Source of the DNA: Gonocerus acuteangulatus
Lineage: Eukaryota > Arthropoda > Insecta > Hemiptera > Coreidae
Assembly: GCA_946811695.1 (NCBI GenBank)
Contig: OX328123.1
Coordinates: 125,736,318 to 125,800,317, forward strand
Length of the DNA: 64,000 bases
Reading direction: 5' to 3'
In this document: positions 39,796-52,265 of the stretch, piece after piece
Numbering within the stretch: position 1 is the stretch's first letter
Layout: every line of letters starts with the position of its first letter
Translations under genes and position numbers: made by a program
The notes under the pieces: generated by a model
What the model was told of the DNA's origin: nothing
Database searches by the model: none
What the model saw: the letters and a program-made list of their open reading frames with translations, nothing else

Positions 39796-40972
39796 TATTT
39801 TTTTTTTGCAGTATGTTTTTTAATTTTTTGTATTCCAGGCATCCTCTGTAGTTTGTAGAGTGGTTGTCTCCACAGTTTACACAGTGGGATTCAGTGCTAT
39901 TTCGATTAGGGCAAGCTAAATAGTTGTGATCTCCCGAACACTTAGCACATTTTGTGTCTAAACGACAGTAATTTTTGGTGTGTCCCATGCGGCAACAGTT
40001 TTTACACCGAAGAACACCCCTGTGTTGCTTCCATTCTTCAACCGAGACTATTGAATAAAAAAGGGTCTCTAGGTTAAATATTGATTTACCGTTGGGACTA
40101 TTTTGCAGCTCTACTGCAATAAGAGGTGTTGGGAACCGTTCTCTGTTCAGTAATCTAGTAACCTTGGAGACAGGGTATTTTTCTGACAATTCATCAAACA
40201 GTTCTTGATCGGTAATACTGTATGGCACGCCTCTAATAATAACCGACAATTTTCTGTCCGCGGGATTTCGGAAAGTATAGTACTTTACGTCCTCTTTGTC
40301 GTAAAATTTGGTCAAAGAACGGAAATCGTCAATCGAAGTTAATGTAACTTTTATTTTTTTAAAACACTGTTGCAAACAAAATTTTGACTTTACAATAGTT
40401 TTTATGTCACTTAAAACTTTTTGGTAGTCGTCAGCGTCACAAACGAATATTGGTGGGATTTTAACACTATTTTTATTTGTTTCTGTATTGTTATTATTGT
40501 CATTATCATTTAAGTTTTGAATTGGAGAGAAAGAATTATGAAGTTGAACAGGTGTTGAAACAGTATTTAAAACAGCTGATTTTGAACAATATCTATTTCT
40601 TTTTCTTTTTTTTTTTTTATTGTTTGGAAGGGTGTTTCTTTTTCTTTGAGGTTCAATGAATGGGTTTGATTTGGTCTCCAGTGAAAACAGCTGTTGAGAA
40701 CTAGCAGTGTTGCCAATCGCAGGGAATTCAATATAATAATTAGAGGTTACCTGAGGTTCTGACGTGAATGGTAGATCTCCCGTTGCCATGGAAACGTCTT
40801 CACTTACTTCTTCTGTACTGCCTAGGTTAGGATCTTCCTTCATACATTCCAGGCTTTTCCTCTTTCCTCCTTCCTTCCGGCGCCCAGTTTTCATACTTCT
40901 TCTTAAAGAAGGTATTAATCCGCGCCAAAGCGGATCAAATTCTTGCGAATACACTTTGTAATAGTTGCACAA
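39785..40972 (-). CDS. Jockey LINE ORF1: Gag-like nucleic-acid-binding protein
   Basis: 395 codons. The N-terminal half is low-complexity and basic (NNKKKKRKRNR, Asn-rich). A domain with RKLSVIIRGVPYSITDQELF resembles the PRE_C2HC/RRM-like region of insect LINE ORF1s. Three CCHC-type knuckles follow: CKNCCRMGHTKNYC, CAKCSGDHNYLAC and CVNCGDNHSTNYRGC. This is the RNA-binding partner of ORF2 in the LINE ribonucleoprotein. The stop lies at an A-run (see adjacent frame). Confidence 0.88.
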   Translation of the reverse strand: MCNYYKVYSQEFDPLWRGLIPSLRRSMKTGRRKEGGKRKSLECMKEDPNLGSTEEVSEDVSMATGDLPFTSEPQVTSNYYIEFPAIGNTASSQQLFSLETKSNPFIEPQRKRNTLPNNKKKKRKRNRYCSKSAVLNTVSTPVQLHNSFSPIQNLNDNDNNNNTETNKNSVKIPPIFVCDADDYQKVLSDIKTIVKSKFCLQQCFKKIKVTLTSIDDFRSLTKFYDKEDVKYYTFRNPADRKLSVIIRGVPYSITDQELFDELSEKYPVSKVTRLLNRERFPTPLIAVELQNSPNGKSIFNLETLFYSIVSVEEWKQHRGVLRCKNCCRMGHTKNYCRLDTKCAKCSGDHNYLACPNRNSTESHCVNCGDNHSTNYRGCLEYKKLKNILQKKNNGF

Positions 40973-41035
40973 TACTAATCTTTAAACAGAGTGAAAAAAG
41001 AACCTAGTGAACACACTCAGCAGAACAGCTGATCT
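40973..41035 (-). mobile_element. Jockey LINE 5' end region
   Basis: The probable start of the element is near 41031, where minus-strand sequence ATCAGCTGTTCTGCTGAGTG begins. The short leader before ORF1 should contain the internal promoter. The exact first base is not fixed by a TSD. Confidence 0.4.
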
Positions 41036-41121
41036 CCAAAGAATCAATAAAATAATAAACCTTATCTAGACATATGTAAATTAATTTAACATTCATAGAT
41101 GGTCGAAATTTGCTTGTTGAC

Positions 41122-41390
41122 CGTATCTTCGATACAAATGCAAAGTATCGAATTTGAAAAAACGCATTTTTTATTTTCAATCTATACTGTTTGCTGTTGG
41201 AGTGATAAGGTACTTAGGGACAAACTCTCGACCATTAAAGAAAAATAATTATCAATTACAGAAAAACAAACTAACGAATGTGCATTAAGTCTAATTAAAA
41301 TATATAATAAGATAAAATATATGTAAAGTAAACTTTAAGGTTCCAAACCACCTTTCACATTCGATACTTTGCATTTATATAGACGATATC
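41122..41390. mobile_element. MITE with aaatgcaaagtatcgaat ends
   Basis: The left arm gtatcttcgatac followed by aaatgcaaagtatcgaat is inverted at the right end (attcgatactttgcattt, near 41360). About 270 bp, non-coding, directly abutting the next MITE. Confidence 0.6.
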
Positions 41391-41651
41391 ATATCGTTCC
41401 TACCATGTCAAACTATCAAATATACAACAACTCGTTTTTCAGATTCAAAACTTTGCTCTTAGATTCTGGACGATACGGCTTGCCGTAAATTGTCGCAGCT
41501 CTAACCCCTTTAGAATAGCCTTTAATGTCTAAAATTTAGTACCGAATAAGACCATTTTTCAGTATATTACTTGGTCACTGGATAGAAAATGTTCGTTCTC
41601 TAGTTTGCTCCGATTTGCACATTCGATAGTTTGACATGGTAGGGACGATAT
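41388..41651. mobile_element. MITE with catgtcaaactat ends (copy 2)
   Basis: Inverted ends catatcgttcctaccatg plus tcaaactatcaaat, and the mirror image ending acatggtagggacgatatg. Interior matches copy 1 at 1565-1811 (block tctaacccctttaNNNNNcc and ccgaataagaccatttttc). Confidence 0.7.
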
Positions 41652-41717
41652 GTTTACGTTTAAGATAATTCCGCGCAGGGAATAATTGAGAGACGATAGG
41701 CGCTTGAATACCTATTT

Positions 41718-41748
41718 TGGATTTTTTTTTTTTTTTTTTTTTTTTTTA
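41718..41748. repeat. T homopolymer
   Basis: About 28 T in a row. No SINE body was recognised next to it. Confidence 0.85.
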
Positions 41749-41984
41749 AATATTTTGAAAAATTCCATTCCAGTATTAAAATTTAGTCATGCTGCACATG
41801 TTAATGTTAATACATATTGCTGGCCAATAATTATTTTGTTTTTGGAATTATTATATAAAAGCTATAATAATTATTGTAACTTCTAATTTCGTTTGCACAA
41901 TTATAATTGTGTAATATCATTCTAATATCATCATCACTTAATATTCGTGGAAACGTAATGTTTTTAAGGCAAAAGAGCTTAAGG

Positions 41985-42225
41985 CCATCAAATAAGTTCG
42001 TTCAGACCTGTGGTCTTGAAGAAGGCGAGTTTAGTGTTTATATACTGGCTATCAATGCCCAATAGCTCTTGCATATGAAACGGAAGATTAATACTGTTCC
42101 TTCTATGGCAATCTGTCAGTAAATGTTTGACTGTAAGTTCTCATTTATAAATGTCACATATTGGTCTGTCACTTGTCATTAAGTATTCGTGTGTGACCTG
42201 TATTTCAATATAGTCGACTAATTCT
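41985..42225 (-). pseudogene. I-type LINE, C-terminal fragment
   Basis: Minus-strand frame reads VTHEYLMTSDRPICDI, then LTVKHLLTDCHRRNSINLPF and MQELLGIDSQYINTKLAFFK, interrupted by one stop. This is the zinc-binding C-terminus of the same family as the protein fragment at 46062-46316. Downstream of RNase H in the intact element. Confidence 0.7.
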
Positions 42226-42286
42226 CATATAAAAACTAAAAATTATATGAACATATTTGAAGTATACATTGATAGGGAATTGATCT

Positions 42287-42523
42287 CATGGGCGTATATA
42301 TATCTCATGGGGGTAAAAATTTCATAAAACCTTTAAAAATAAATTAAATAAGATCATTTAGTTCATAAAACATATTCTATTTTGGGTATAATAGCGTTTA
42401 AGTTACCTACAACCCTTCCAAGATCTAAATTGTTAATATTCCATACACTGGAAGTGGTCTCAGCCCCCCCCCCCCCCGAAATTTTTCCAGCCCCTCTGAA
42501 ATTATTTTCTATATACGCCCATG
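42287..42523. mobile_element. hAT-type MITE, catgggcgtata family (copy 3)
   Basis: Ends catgggcgtata and tatacgcccatg, with a perfect 8-bp duplication attgatct (42279-42286 and 42524-42531). Contains the family block aaaaataaattaaataagat and a run of C. Confidence 0.92.
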
Positions 42524-42779
42524 ATTGATCTACTGCCTATTTCAACGATTTCTAGTACAGAGTAAAGGGTCATTTGATTGCAAATTAACAAACAAAAGGA
42601 TCATAAATTAAAATTTAGTTTTCTTTAATAAAAAATGCTGAAATAAATCCCCGATACACATATGAAAAGTCGTAACATAATAGTTCATTAATATTTATGT
42701 ATTATAAAAAATTAACAGTTAACATTAAAATAAATTAGTTACGATAAGCGACTTGGAACTGCAATGTCCTGTTATATTT

Positions 42780-44056
<1,277 letters not shown>

Positions 44057-44245
44057 AAGACTAATTTCGGGAAGAGGCTGGTTATATATTACAATATCCA
44101 TGCATTGGGCTATTACTTCATAACGTCTGTCATAAATAAGAGCATTGAACGAGTCTGCTAGAACATTTATTATTTTCCAGAATTTTTATAAGCTTTATAA
44201 AATGCCCAAATAAATTGATGTGTTATAAGATAATATAATAGACGA

Positions 44246-44483
44246 CATGGGCGTATTTGAGGGGTGGAGTTGAGATGTAATCGTGAAAAATGTGTCATAA
44301 AAACTTAAAATAAATTAAATAAGGTCACTTTGTTCAGAAAAAAATACTTTTTTTTGGGTGTAATGGCATTTTAGTTGGCTAAAAATCCCAAGTTTTAGAT
44401 TGTTAGTATTCCATACCCTCCAAATCCCCCCCCCCCGAATGCTTCGAGCCCCCACCCGAAATTATTTTCTATATACACCCCTG
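44246..44483. mobile_element. hAT-type MITE, catgggcgtata family (copy 4)
   Basis: Ends catgggcgtatt and tatacacccctg, older than copies 2 and 3. The flanking 8-mers (atagacga, aatgacaa) match at only 5 positions. Interior has the family blocks and C-runs. Confidence 0.75.
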
Positions 44484-44865
44484 AATGACAAAAATCATTG
44501 TTATTCATTAAGTTTTTAATTTTTATGTAGATTATAATTTAAATTAGACATGCAAGGCTATTTTTTTTAATAATTCACAGATTTCAATTCACAATACTTT
44601 AGTTCTTTGAATTTATTCGGATCAAAATTATTTATAATATTTTTATTTACTATAGTATTTTTATTTGAATCTAACGATGTATTACTATTAGCTTCTAAAA
44701 TTGCTTAGCACTCATAACGAAAATAATTTTGGGAAGGAAGTGCGAATTTTCATTTCTCCTGAGTATCGTCTTACACAACTAACAGGCACGTCTTATAAAA
44801 ATATTCAATGACCATAGGACAAAAAAACAAATAGGACAATTATTCAAAATAAAAGTTAATTTATT
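44484..44865. other. AT-rich DNA, no feature
   Basis: No coding signal or repeat recurring in this window. Confidence 0.5.
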
Positions 44866-44912
44866 TTTTGGACGCTAATGGCCTTGATTTGTCGATGTGC
44901 CGTAAAAAAAGT
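44866..44912 (+). mobile_element. SINE family 1, 3' fragment
   Basis: ggacgctaatggcc...tcgatgtgccgtaaaaaaag matches the 3' end of the SINE at 8285/61838, with a short A tail and no head. Confidence 0.6.
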
Positions 44913-45148
44913 TAATTTTTGTTAAAATATTATTTAATTCTTTCTTAAAGAAATTTGCTTATGTAAAAAGGTTACATACATTTTTTGACACCCCTGGAGC
45001 AGTGCAGAATATAACCTTTTCGAATTTTTCTCTTTAATATCACTCTACTTTTTATTTATTTTTGGTGTTCCGCTTTAGGGCGATGTACACCTTACATATA
45101 GTTATTACAAACATTACATATATACATTACATTGTCTTATATACTTAC

Positions 45149-45155
45149 ATTATAC

Positions 45156-45243
<88 letters not shown>

Positions 45244-45270
45244 TCACTCACAAACACACATACATATATC
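45149..45270. repeat. (CA)n microsatellite
   Basis: About 43 CA units, then CACT and CACA variants. Confidence 0.95.
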
Positions 45271-45420
45271 TATATTATTAATTTACATTATATCAACGTA
45301 TTGTCTATTTACATATTTACATTACAATATGCTTAATAAGTTTGCATTTATTATTTACACACATATATACATACACATATAATATTAGATTGCATGATTT
45401 TAAATTAAGTTTATTTACAT

Positions 45421-45489
<69 letters not shown>
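45421..45489. repeat. (TA)n microsatellite
   Basis: About 34 TA units with one CA interruption. Confidence 0.95.
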
Positions 45490-45490
<1 letters not shown>

Positions 45491-46061
45491 TTTATTTACA
45501 TATACATCAGTCATTTTACATTTTCATCTTAGGAAGATCAGTATGGATTAGAAGGTAGATGAATTATCTGCCTTCGGTGGGATATTCATGTCTCTATAGG
45601 ACACTATGGTAACGAAACATTATTTATTTATTTATGAGCGACCGTAACTAAGGCGACTCGCTCAGAACAAAAATTACATATATAATATACAGACAAAAAT
45701 TACATCAAATTAAATACAATCTCATTTTACACATTTTTGCCCAAATATACAAATTGAAATTTATATACACATTGGTTAGCAATTCATTATACATCTATTT
45801 ATAAGAGAGTACAATATTACAATATACTTGAATATATGAAAAATCAATATTATAATAATGCATAAAGTTTATACAAATAATCAATTAAGTTGGTTAAAGG
45901 AGGTTTCACACTCCTTTTAGTTTTAGATTCTCAAATGTAAGATTTTAGTATAGTACGGCTGTATAGTTTTAACATTATAAGACAAATAAAATACATACAC
46001 ATATATGTGTGTATGTCCTGTTATAATTTGTTCCTTATAATTTGTTCATGTTTAATTATAA
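45490..46061. other. AT-rich DNA and LINE 3' tail
   Basis: No gene. The right edge (attataattataatt repeats near 46050) is probably the simple-repeat 3' tail of the adjacent I-type LINE. Confidence 0.4.
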
Positions 46062-47640
46062 TTATAATTTGTTTAGTAGGTTGGTCTTGTTGAGGTAGTT
46101 CAGTATGTTATCTATATATTTGCTTCCATCGCGGAGTAATTCAGTCATATTGTAAGGTAAGTCATAGTTTTGTCGCTGTAAACATTCAGTAAGTATGTGC
46201 TTTATAGTCAGCGGTGTGTTACACTGTGTACATGTCGGTCTGTCCTGTCTTGTCATGAGATAAGAGTGTGTCAGTCGAAACATTAAGCTGCGTTCAAATG
46301 AGTTGGTATAATCCATTGTTGTGTAGGTAATGTAGTATAGAGTCTATGTGTTGGCTATCTTCACTTAACAACTCGCATAAGTTGTGGGGTAAGTTCAGAT
46401 CACGTCGTCTCATGCATTCTGTGAGTACGTGAGTGCCAGAATAATGTTATAACGTCTCTTGTTCTGTTTGTCCAGTCTTGGTGGGTTAGCCTTGTTATTT
46501 CTACGTTTGTTTGTGCAGTGGCTGTTTTTGCATGCGTGTCGGCCAACGAACTTTTGCCTAAGTCTTCGTGACCTGGTAGCCAGTGGATGGTAACGTGTAT
46601 GTTTAGTGTGTGACCTTGAAATAGTATTCGTTGTTATAGTGGATGATGTGTGTAGCTGTCAGTTAGTGCTTCAACTGCGCTGAGTGAGTCCGTGTAAAGT
46701 ACGATATCCCTTGTATCTGTAACAGGTATATTTTCCAGGTCAATAAGGATGCCACAGAGCTCAGCTGTAAAGATACTCGCATGATTGTTGATTCTTTTTG
46801 TTATTACTTGCTCTTCTATTACAGCTGCTGCTCCTACACCATCATCTGCTTTGGAACCGTCAGTGAAGATAGAGAGTTTTTCTAAATTAATTGACTGAAG
46901 AGTGTCGTAATGTTTTTTTATATGTCAATTTTAATAACGGGTTATTTTTTTTGTACTTTGCTAAATCAGTATTGATTTCCAACGCGTTGAAGAGCCAGGG
47001 GGTATTTGTTAGTGGGCCGTCAGTCAATATTTCGGAGTCGTTAATATTGTATTTCAGTTGTATTTCTCTATATCTTACACTGAACGGTCTCGCAGCCTGG
47101 GGGTTTTTGTCTGTATTTTTCAACGTATGGATTATTAATACTCATTTGAAGACAAGGTGAAGCGCCCATTGCTATGAATTTATTCATGTGAGAAGCGATT
47201 TGTATATTTCTCCGGAGGTTGAGTGGGGGCTCCCCTGTTTCTGCATATAAGCTAACACTTGGGCTACTTCGGAATGCACCTATTGAGATACGAAGACCGT
47301 TATTGTGTATTGTGTCAAGTATTTTAAGTGAGCTAGGCTTGGCAGATGAGTATGCTGTTGATCCATAATCAAGAATGGACCTTGTGAAGTAGCGGTAGAA
47401 TTGTAACATGGTTTTTCTATCAGCTCCCCATTTATTTGTACCTATTACCTTGAGAAGGTTTAATGATTTTTTACATTTTTCTCTCAAATTCTTGAGATGT
47501 GGTATCCATGTTAATTTTCTGTCAAATGTCTAGCCAAGAAATTTGAGTGTTGTAGTGTGTGTTATTAAGCGCTGTTTCAGTGTGAGTGTGGGTACAAGTT
47601 GGTTTCTTTTTCTCGTAAAAAGTGTGCAGCTCGTTTTTTC
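46062..47640 (-). pseudogene. I-type LINE, 5'-truncated and decayed (RT end, RNase H, C-terminus)
   Basis: On the minus strand, in order but in several frames: RT thumb (NLLKVIGTNKWGADRKTMLQFY, then RSILDYGSTAYSSAKPSSL, 47068-47487); a linker (46887-47123); RNase H with FTDGSKADDGVG, FTAELCGI and LYTDSLSAVEAL (about 46690-46880); and a C-terminal zinc motif CTQCNTPLTIKHILTEC (46062-46316). RT followed by RNase H and a CCHC-like tail fits the I group of LINEs. At least three frame breaks make it a pseudogene. Confidence 0.8.
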
Positions 47641-48360
47641 ATAATATCACTCTATGTTATATCATCCTGCCAAATTTTAAATTTCTAGCTCGTCGGGAAG
47701 TACCTTATAATTTTGATGATGAATGAGCGAGTGAGTCAAAATACTGCTTTTTGACCTTCTAGATTAAAGATGGTTTAATGTTCAATGCTGAAACCTTCGG
47801 GACCTTTTATGTACTAAATCAACTATGTATGGCTAAAATTTCAAGACTTTATCACAGATAAAACAAGTGTTATAGGGGTGTGAAAAAACGGTTATTTTTT
47901 TCATGTAAAGATACACACCAACAATGAAACAATTGCCGTTTATTTTAATGATTTTAATTTGCTGTACTAAAAGATACTAAGCTAGATATATATTTATATT
48001 GGTTAATGTTATTAGTTTCAGAATTTGAATTAATTATGCGGTGTATTTCAACAACATCGGGTGTAGTTCTTGTATCTGGTAGGTATCTTGCACAGAGGGT
48101 TGAATAACCCGAGTAGAGTAGCAATATCGCAGGGAGTGCGAAGCAATTTCCAGTTGATGCTATAAATAATATGTTTGATTGTGAGTTTGATATTTTTAAA
48201 GTTGCTGTAGGTTCTTATAAAGCTATGAACTTTAGAATGTCAAAAAATAATAGAGCAACTGACCAACTTAGTGCTAAGTAGAAGATATTCAGAAATTACA
48301 GTCTGAGCTTTTCGATAAACAGTTAACAGATTTATTAAGAAAACATATTAGGGTGACGCA
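47641..48360. other. AT-rich DNA with a dispersed motif, no gene
   Basis: Contains ctgccaaattttaaatttct and the actcactc-type sequence often found beside arthropod repeats. No gene or RNA recognised. Confidence 0.4.
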
Positions 48361-48419
48361 TGTCTGAGAACCGCCATTTTTATGAGCATTTCCGTTCTTG
48401 CCTTAAATTCTGTGATTAT

Positions 48420-48605
48420 TCGTGCTTCGGAAGGATAGACAGGCAGGCCGGAGAGAGGCCTTGAGGACTTGCCGCAGTGTGAGGCCCTCCAGCGGTGGTG
48501 GGGGAGGGAGGCTTACACCTAAAATAGCGAGGCGAGCGCTTGCGTCAGGGTCACGTGACCAGGAGAGTGGCGCAGTTGTGGCATGTCAGTGCGGCGCGAG
48601 CAGCC
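48420..48605 (+). promoter_or_regulatory. GC-rich promoter / 5' UTR of MADF gene
   Basis: An abrupt change to GC- and CpG-rich sequence before the start codon, unlike the surrounding DNA. Contains a perfect 12-bp palindrome GGTCACGTGACC (48549-48560), a symmetrical E-box of the USF/TFEB (CLEAR) type. An 8-codon upstream ORF (48583-48609) ends with its TGA overlapping the main ATG. Confidence 0.6.
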
Positions 48606-48753
48606 ATGAAGGACGACCCACAGTTCAACGTACGGTTCGTCAAGTGCGTCGAAAAACACCCCTGCCTCTACAACCACAATATCATCGAGTACTCCAATAG
48701 AGACGAGCAAGAGCGTGCTTGGCTCGACATAGCTTACGAAGTAAAGGCATCAG
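48606..48753 (+). CDS. MADF-domain protein, first coding exon
   Basis: 49 codons plus one base before the donor GTAAAT. The sequence DPQFNVRFVKCVEKHPCLYN, then YSNRDEQERAWLDIAYEV, matches the first half of a MADF (Myb/SANT-like, Adf-1) DNA-binding domain, with the expected Trp and hydrophobic spacing. The rest of the domain (normally CKxxWxxLR) must be in a later exon, not found in the remaining 15 kb, so a long intron is inferred. Such proteins are sequence-specific regulators, numerous in insects. The ATG follows an overlapping short upstream ORF. Confidence 0.72.
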
Positions 48754-48759
48754 GTAAAT

Positions 48760-49160
48760 ATCAGAGTATTTGTTAGTGTATCTTCCCCTCTCCCTAAGAA
48801 ACCGTTCGATACCCCCCGATTTCTTCTGTAATCTCATCTTATCTTCGTCTTGCGTAACTGTCAAAACAATTACAAAGTTTTGCTTGTACTCTATTAAATG
48901 TAGTAGAATCATTTCTCAAGGACTTGGCTCATTTTTATTGCTTATACTTTATTACACCATGATTTTATTGTGGGGTTACGATCTATTTCTTACCACACTA
49001 TGAGTGATACAGTTCCTCTCATGTAATAAGAAACTAACGTCTCTAGTGAGCAACGATAATATGTTAGGACAGTTGGACTAAATTCTTGCACAAACAGTGA
49101 CCATATGATTCGTAAACTGCCGCTAAAATAGGATAAAAGGTTTAAGTATAAGAACCATCA
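48760..49160. other. Intron of the MADF gene, no further feature
   Basis: Nothing recognisable after the donor site. Confidence 0.4.
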
Positions 49161-49164
49161 AATA

Positions 49165-49320
49165 CCTAATGTTGAAATAAGGTGCTCGACTACAAATCTA
49201 TGTCTGTGGGTTCGATTCCCCCCTGGAAGAGAGCATCGCTGGTGTCCTGGCGAGAGGAGGATGATACTCTACAGATGAGTCTTTAAGGAAATATCTGTGT
49301 AATGCAAATAGAAACTTCAA
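49165..49320 (+). mobile_element. Possible tRNA-derived SINE remnant
   Basis: Contains a good B box (gtgggttcgattcccccc, near 49206) and an eroded tRNA-like head, but no clear A box. The body is not shared with the other SINEs here. Confidence 0.4.
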
Positions 49321-49910
49321 TAATAATGGCAATATGGTTTCCTCATGACAGGGTGGATAGCGTATCAGATCTCTAAGAAGATGCCGGGTCACCTGCAGTA
49401 GGTTGAGTTTTTCATCCATGGATCCCTTGAAAATATTCCTGCTCCACCATGTATGTTTAGTGTGACAACCTATTGACAGCCTGCTACTAATGATTGAGAA
49501 GCAAATGCACCATAAAATATAAAATAATTTTAAAAACATTGTAGTAGATGCTTGGGTTTTTTGTTTTGCTAATGATTTGTTTAAAGAAAACTCTATTAGA
49601 CCATAAGCAGCCAGAAAAAATGTCTATCTAGCAACAACAAAAAAGTAATAAGTGAAAACAAATATGCAAAGGCCTTAGATTGATGAGCACTATATCCAAG
49701 GATTACACTTACAAAAGGAATTTATTCCTACTCTTAGTTTTTGTTGACGTCTTCAATTCTTCGCTTAAGGGTACATTTTCTCCTTTTAACTCGGTTGTCT
49801 TAGGTTGACTCAATGACGTAATCAGGAGTTGCCGATAATAAATGTCAATTTTTTATTATCCATATGTCACAAACATTTGTCTGGATATGAAAGAGTATCA
49901 TGACGTTGAT
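49321..49910. other. AT-rich DNA, no feature
   Basis: No coding, RNA or repeat signal recognised. Confidence 0.45.
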
Positions 49911-49949
49911 TTGGCAGGTGGTGGTACAGCAAATAGAAAATGCAAAACC

Positions 49950-50468
49950 AGAGATGGGCATAATTTTATTTATAAATAAAAATACGAATTGTTTCGTACT
50001 TCATATATTTGTGAATACGAATATAAATAAATTCGTATTCATAAGTGTGAATACGAATTTATTTTTATTCACATATATTAAATATAAAAATATGAATAAA
50101 ATTTTATTCGCAAATGTTTCTGCGAATACAAATAAATTCACAGAAAAAATGGTAAATAATCACAAAAAATGTGAATATTTACAAAAAATCAAGGGATTAC
50201 AAAAAAAAAAAAAAACACATTAAAATATACGAATACAAATTTATTCACATTATAATTTGTGAATAAAAATTTATTCACAATAAAATTCGCAAATAAATTA
50301 TGAATTTATTCGTATTAAGATGATATTACGAAAGTTATTGAAGGTGTTTTTTGTTTTTTTTATGGAGGTACAGATGACAAACTTTGTCCCTGCAGCATGG
50401 CTGGTGGTCCCGCGGCGGACTCGGGGTAAACAAAAAATCTAGGCGCTAATAACCTAGACGTAAAACGC

Positions 50469-50529
<61 letters not shown>

Positions 50530-50730
50530 CCTTCAATAACATTCGTAATATCATCTTAATACGAATAAATTCATAATTTATTTTCGAATTTTATTGTGAA
50601 TAAATTTTTATTCACAAATTATAATGTGAATACATTTCTATTCGTATATTTTAATGTGATTTTTTTTTGTAATCACTTGATTTTTTGTAAATATTCACAT
50701 TTTTTGTGATTATTTTTTTGTGAACAGGAC
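49950..50730. mobile_element. Long inverted repeat with a SINE at its centre
   Basis: Arms about 50150-50350 and 50525-50730 are nearly perfect reverse complements (cttcaataac, cgtaatatcatcttaatacg, aataaattcataattta and on). The region to the left is built of related gtgaataNgaat repeats. A 5'-truncated SINE with a long A tail occupies the apex. No TSD found; the superfamily is unassigned. Confidence 0.7.
50363..50526 (+). mobile_element. SINE family 1, 5'-truncated copy with 54-nt A tail
   Basis: ggcgctaataacctagacgt followed by aaaacgcctt and a run of about 54 A (50473-50526). Matches the SINE at 61838. The long uninterrupted A tail suggests a fairly recent insertion. Confidence 0.65.
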
Positions 50731-51129
50731 CCTCGAGCTAAGTTCGTTATTTAAATAATAAGGATTGAAATAATTAATTAAACCAAGTTTCTCTTAACAA
50801 ATATATTTCCAGGAAACGAAACGAATTCATGAAAGTAATACGGTCAACTTACGAGGAATATCTTACCTTTATGTCTGAACTCTGTAGGGATATCAAAAGA
50901 TTTTATATTTATGTTTCAAAATGACACCTGAGAAACATAAATTTTAACGAACATTTATTATTGACAACGAAATTTAACCTGTATTGGTTACGCTGCTGTT
51001 ACTGGTAACCTATACTAACGGGTTATCTCCAGGTTATCTGTTTGTTGACACAGAGCCGTAGCCCCTCAGTATCAAGAAACATTATACTTTGATTACTTAT
51101 CAATTGATGAATAACATATAGTATGACGG

Positions 51130-51246
51130 GAACCGTGCTATAATCAACTGCAAAAAATTATATAGTAGCGTTAATTTTGATGATACATTATTTAACGCAG
51201 TAAAAAACTACTTATCTGGCGTGACGAAGCACGGGCATTCAGCTAG
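51130..51246 (+). mobile_element. Possible canonical Helitron 3' end
   Basis: gcgtgacgaagcacgggc can form a short hairpin (cgtg/cacg), followed after a few bases by CTAG (51243-51246) and a T. Hairpin plus CTRR followed by T is the 3' signature of Helitrons. No 5' end or Rep/helicase coding was found. Confidence 0.4.
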
Positions 51247-51488
51247 TATATATATGGTAGAACTGAAGTTTCCCAATGTCACATGTCTGCGCATACGCAC
51301 GTTTACAAATACGCTGTTTACGCCAACTTTTATAACCTCTACAACATTGAACTTTAGTGCATAATAACTTCTTTCCTAGTTGAGAGCGATTTTTTTTGTT
51401 TAAGGTGTTTCGTGTTTAGTGTATTAAAATACGTTATAGTGAAAAATGTTAAAGTAATCTTTTGTGAGGACGCTAAACTTCAGTTTTA

Positions 51489-51490
<2 letters not shown>

Positions 51491-51560
<70 letters not shown>
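51491..51560. repeat. (TA)n microsatellite
   Basis: About 34 uninterrupted TA units. Confidence 0.95.
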
Positions 51561-51564
<4 letters not shown>

Positions 51565-51899
51565 CATGATAGGAAACTCAACATTTTTAAATTTGTTGAT
51601 GACATCGTGTTGATCTCAGAAATGCTGAAGAACTAAGAATAATGGTGAAAGATCTATTAAACCATAGTGCTGAAGTAGTACTAATATGAAATTTCACTAA
51701 TACTCTACCGTCTCGGTGGCTAATAGCTTGAAGAAGGAGATAAGCCACAACGGAATTCTACTACAGTACGTAATGTAGAATAATTCAAATTCTATTTAAT
51801 TTAATTTTAGTTGTTCTTTCCAAGTAATTTTTTATTCTATTGTTTTCTCCATTGAATAAAGGCTTTATTTATTTTATTATTATTATATAATCTGTAACT

Positions 51900-52265
<366 letters not shown>

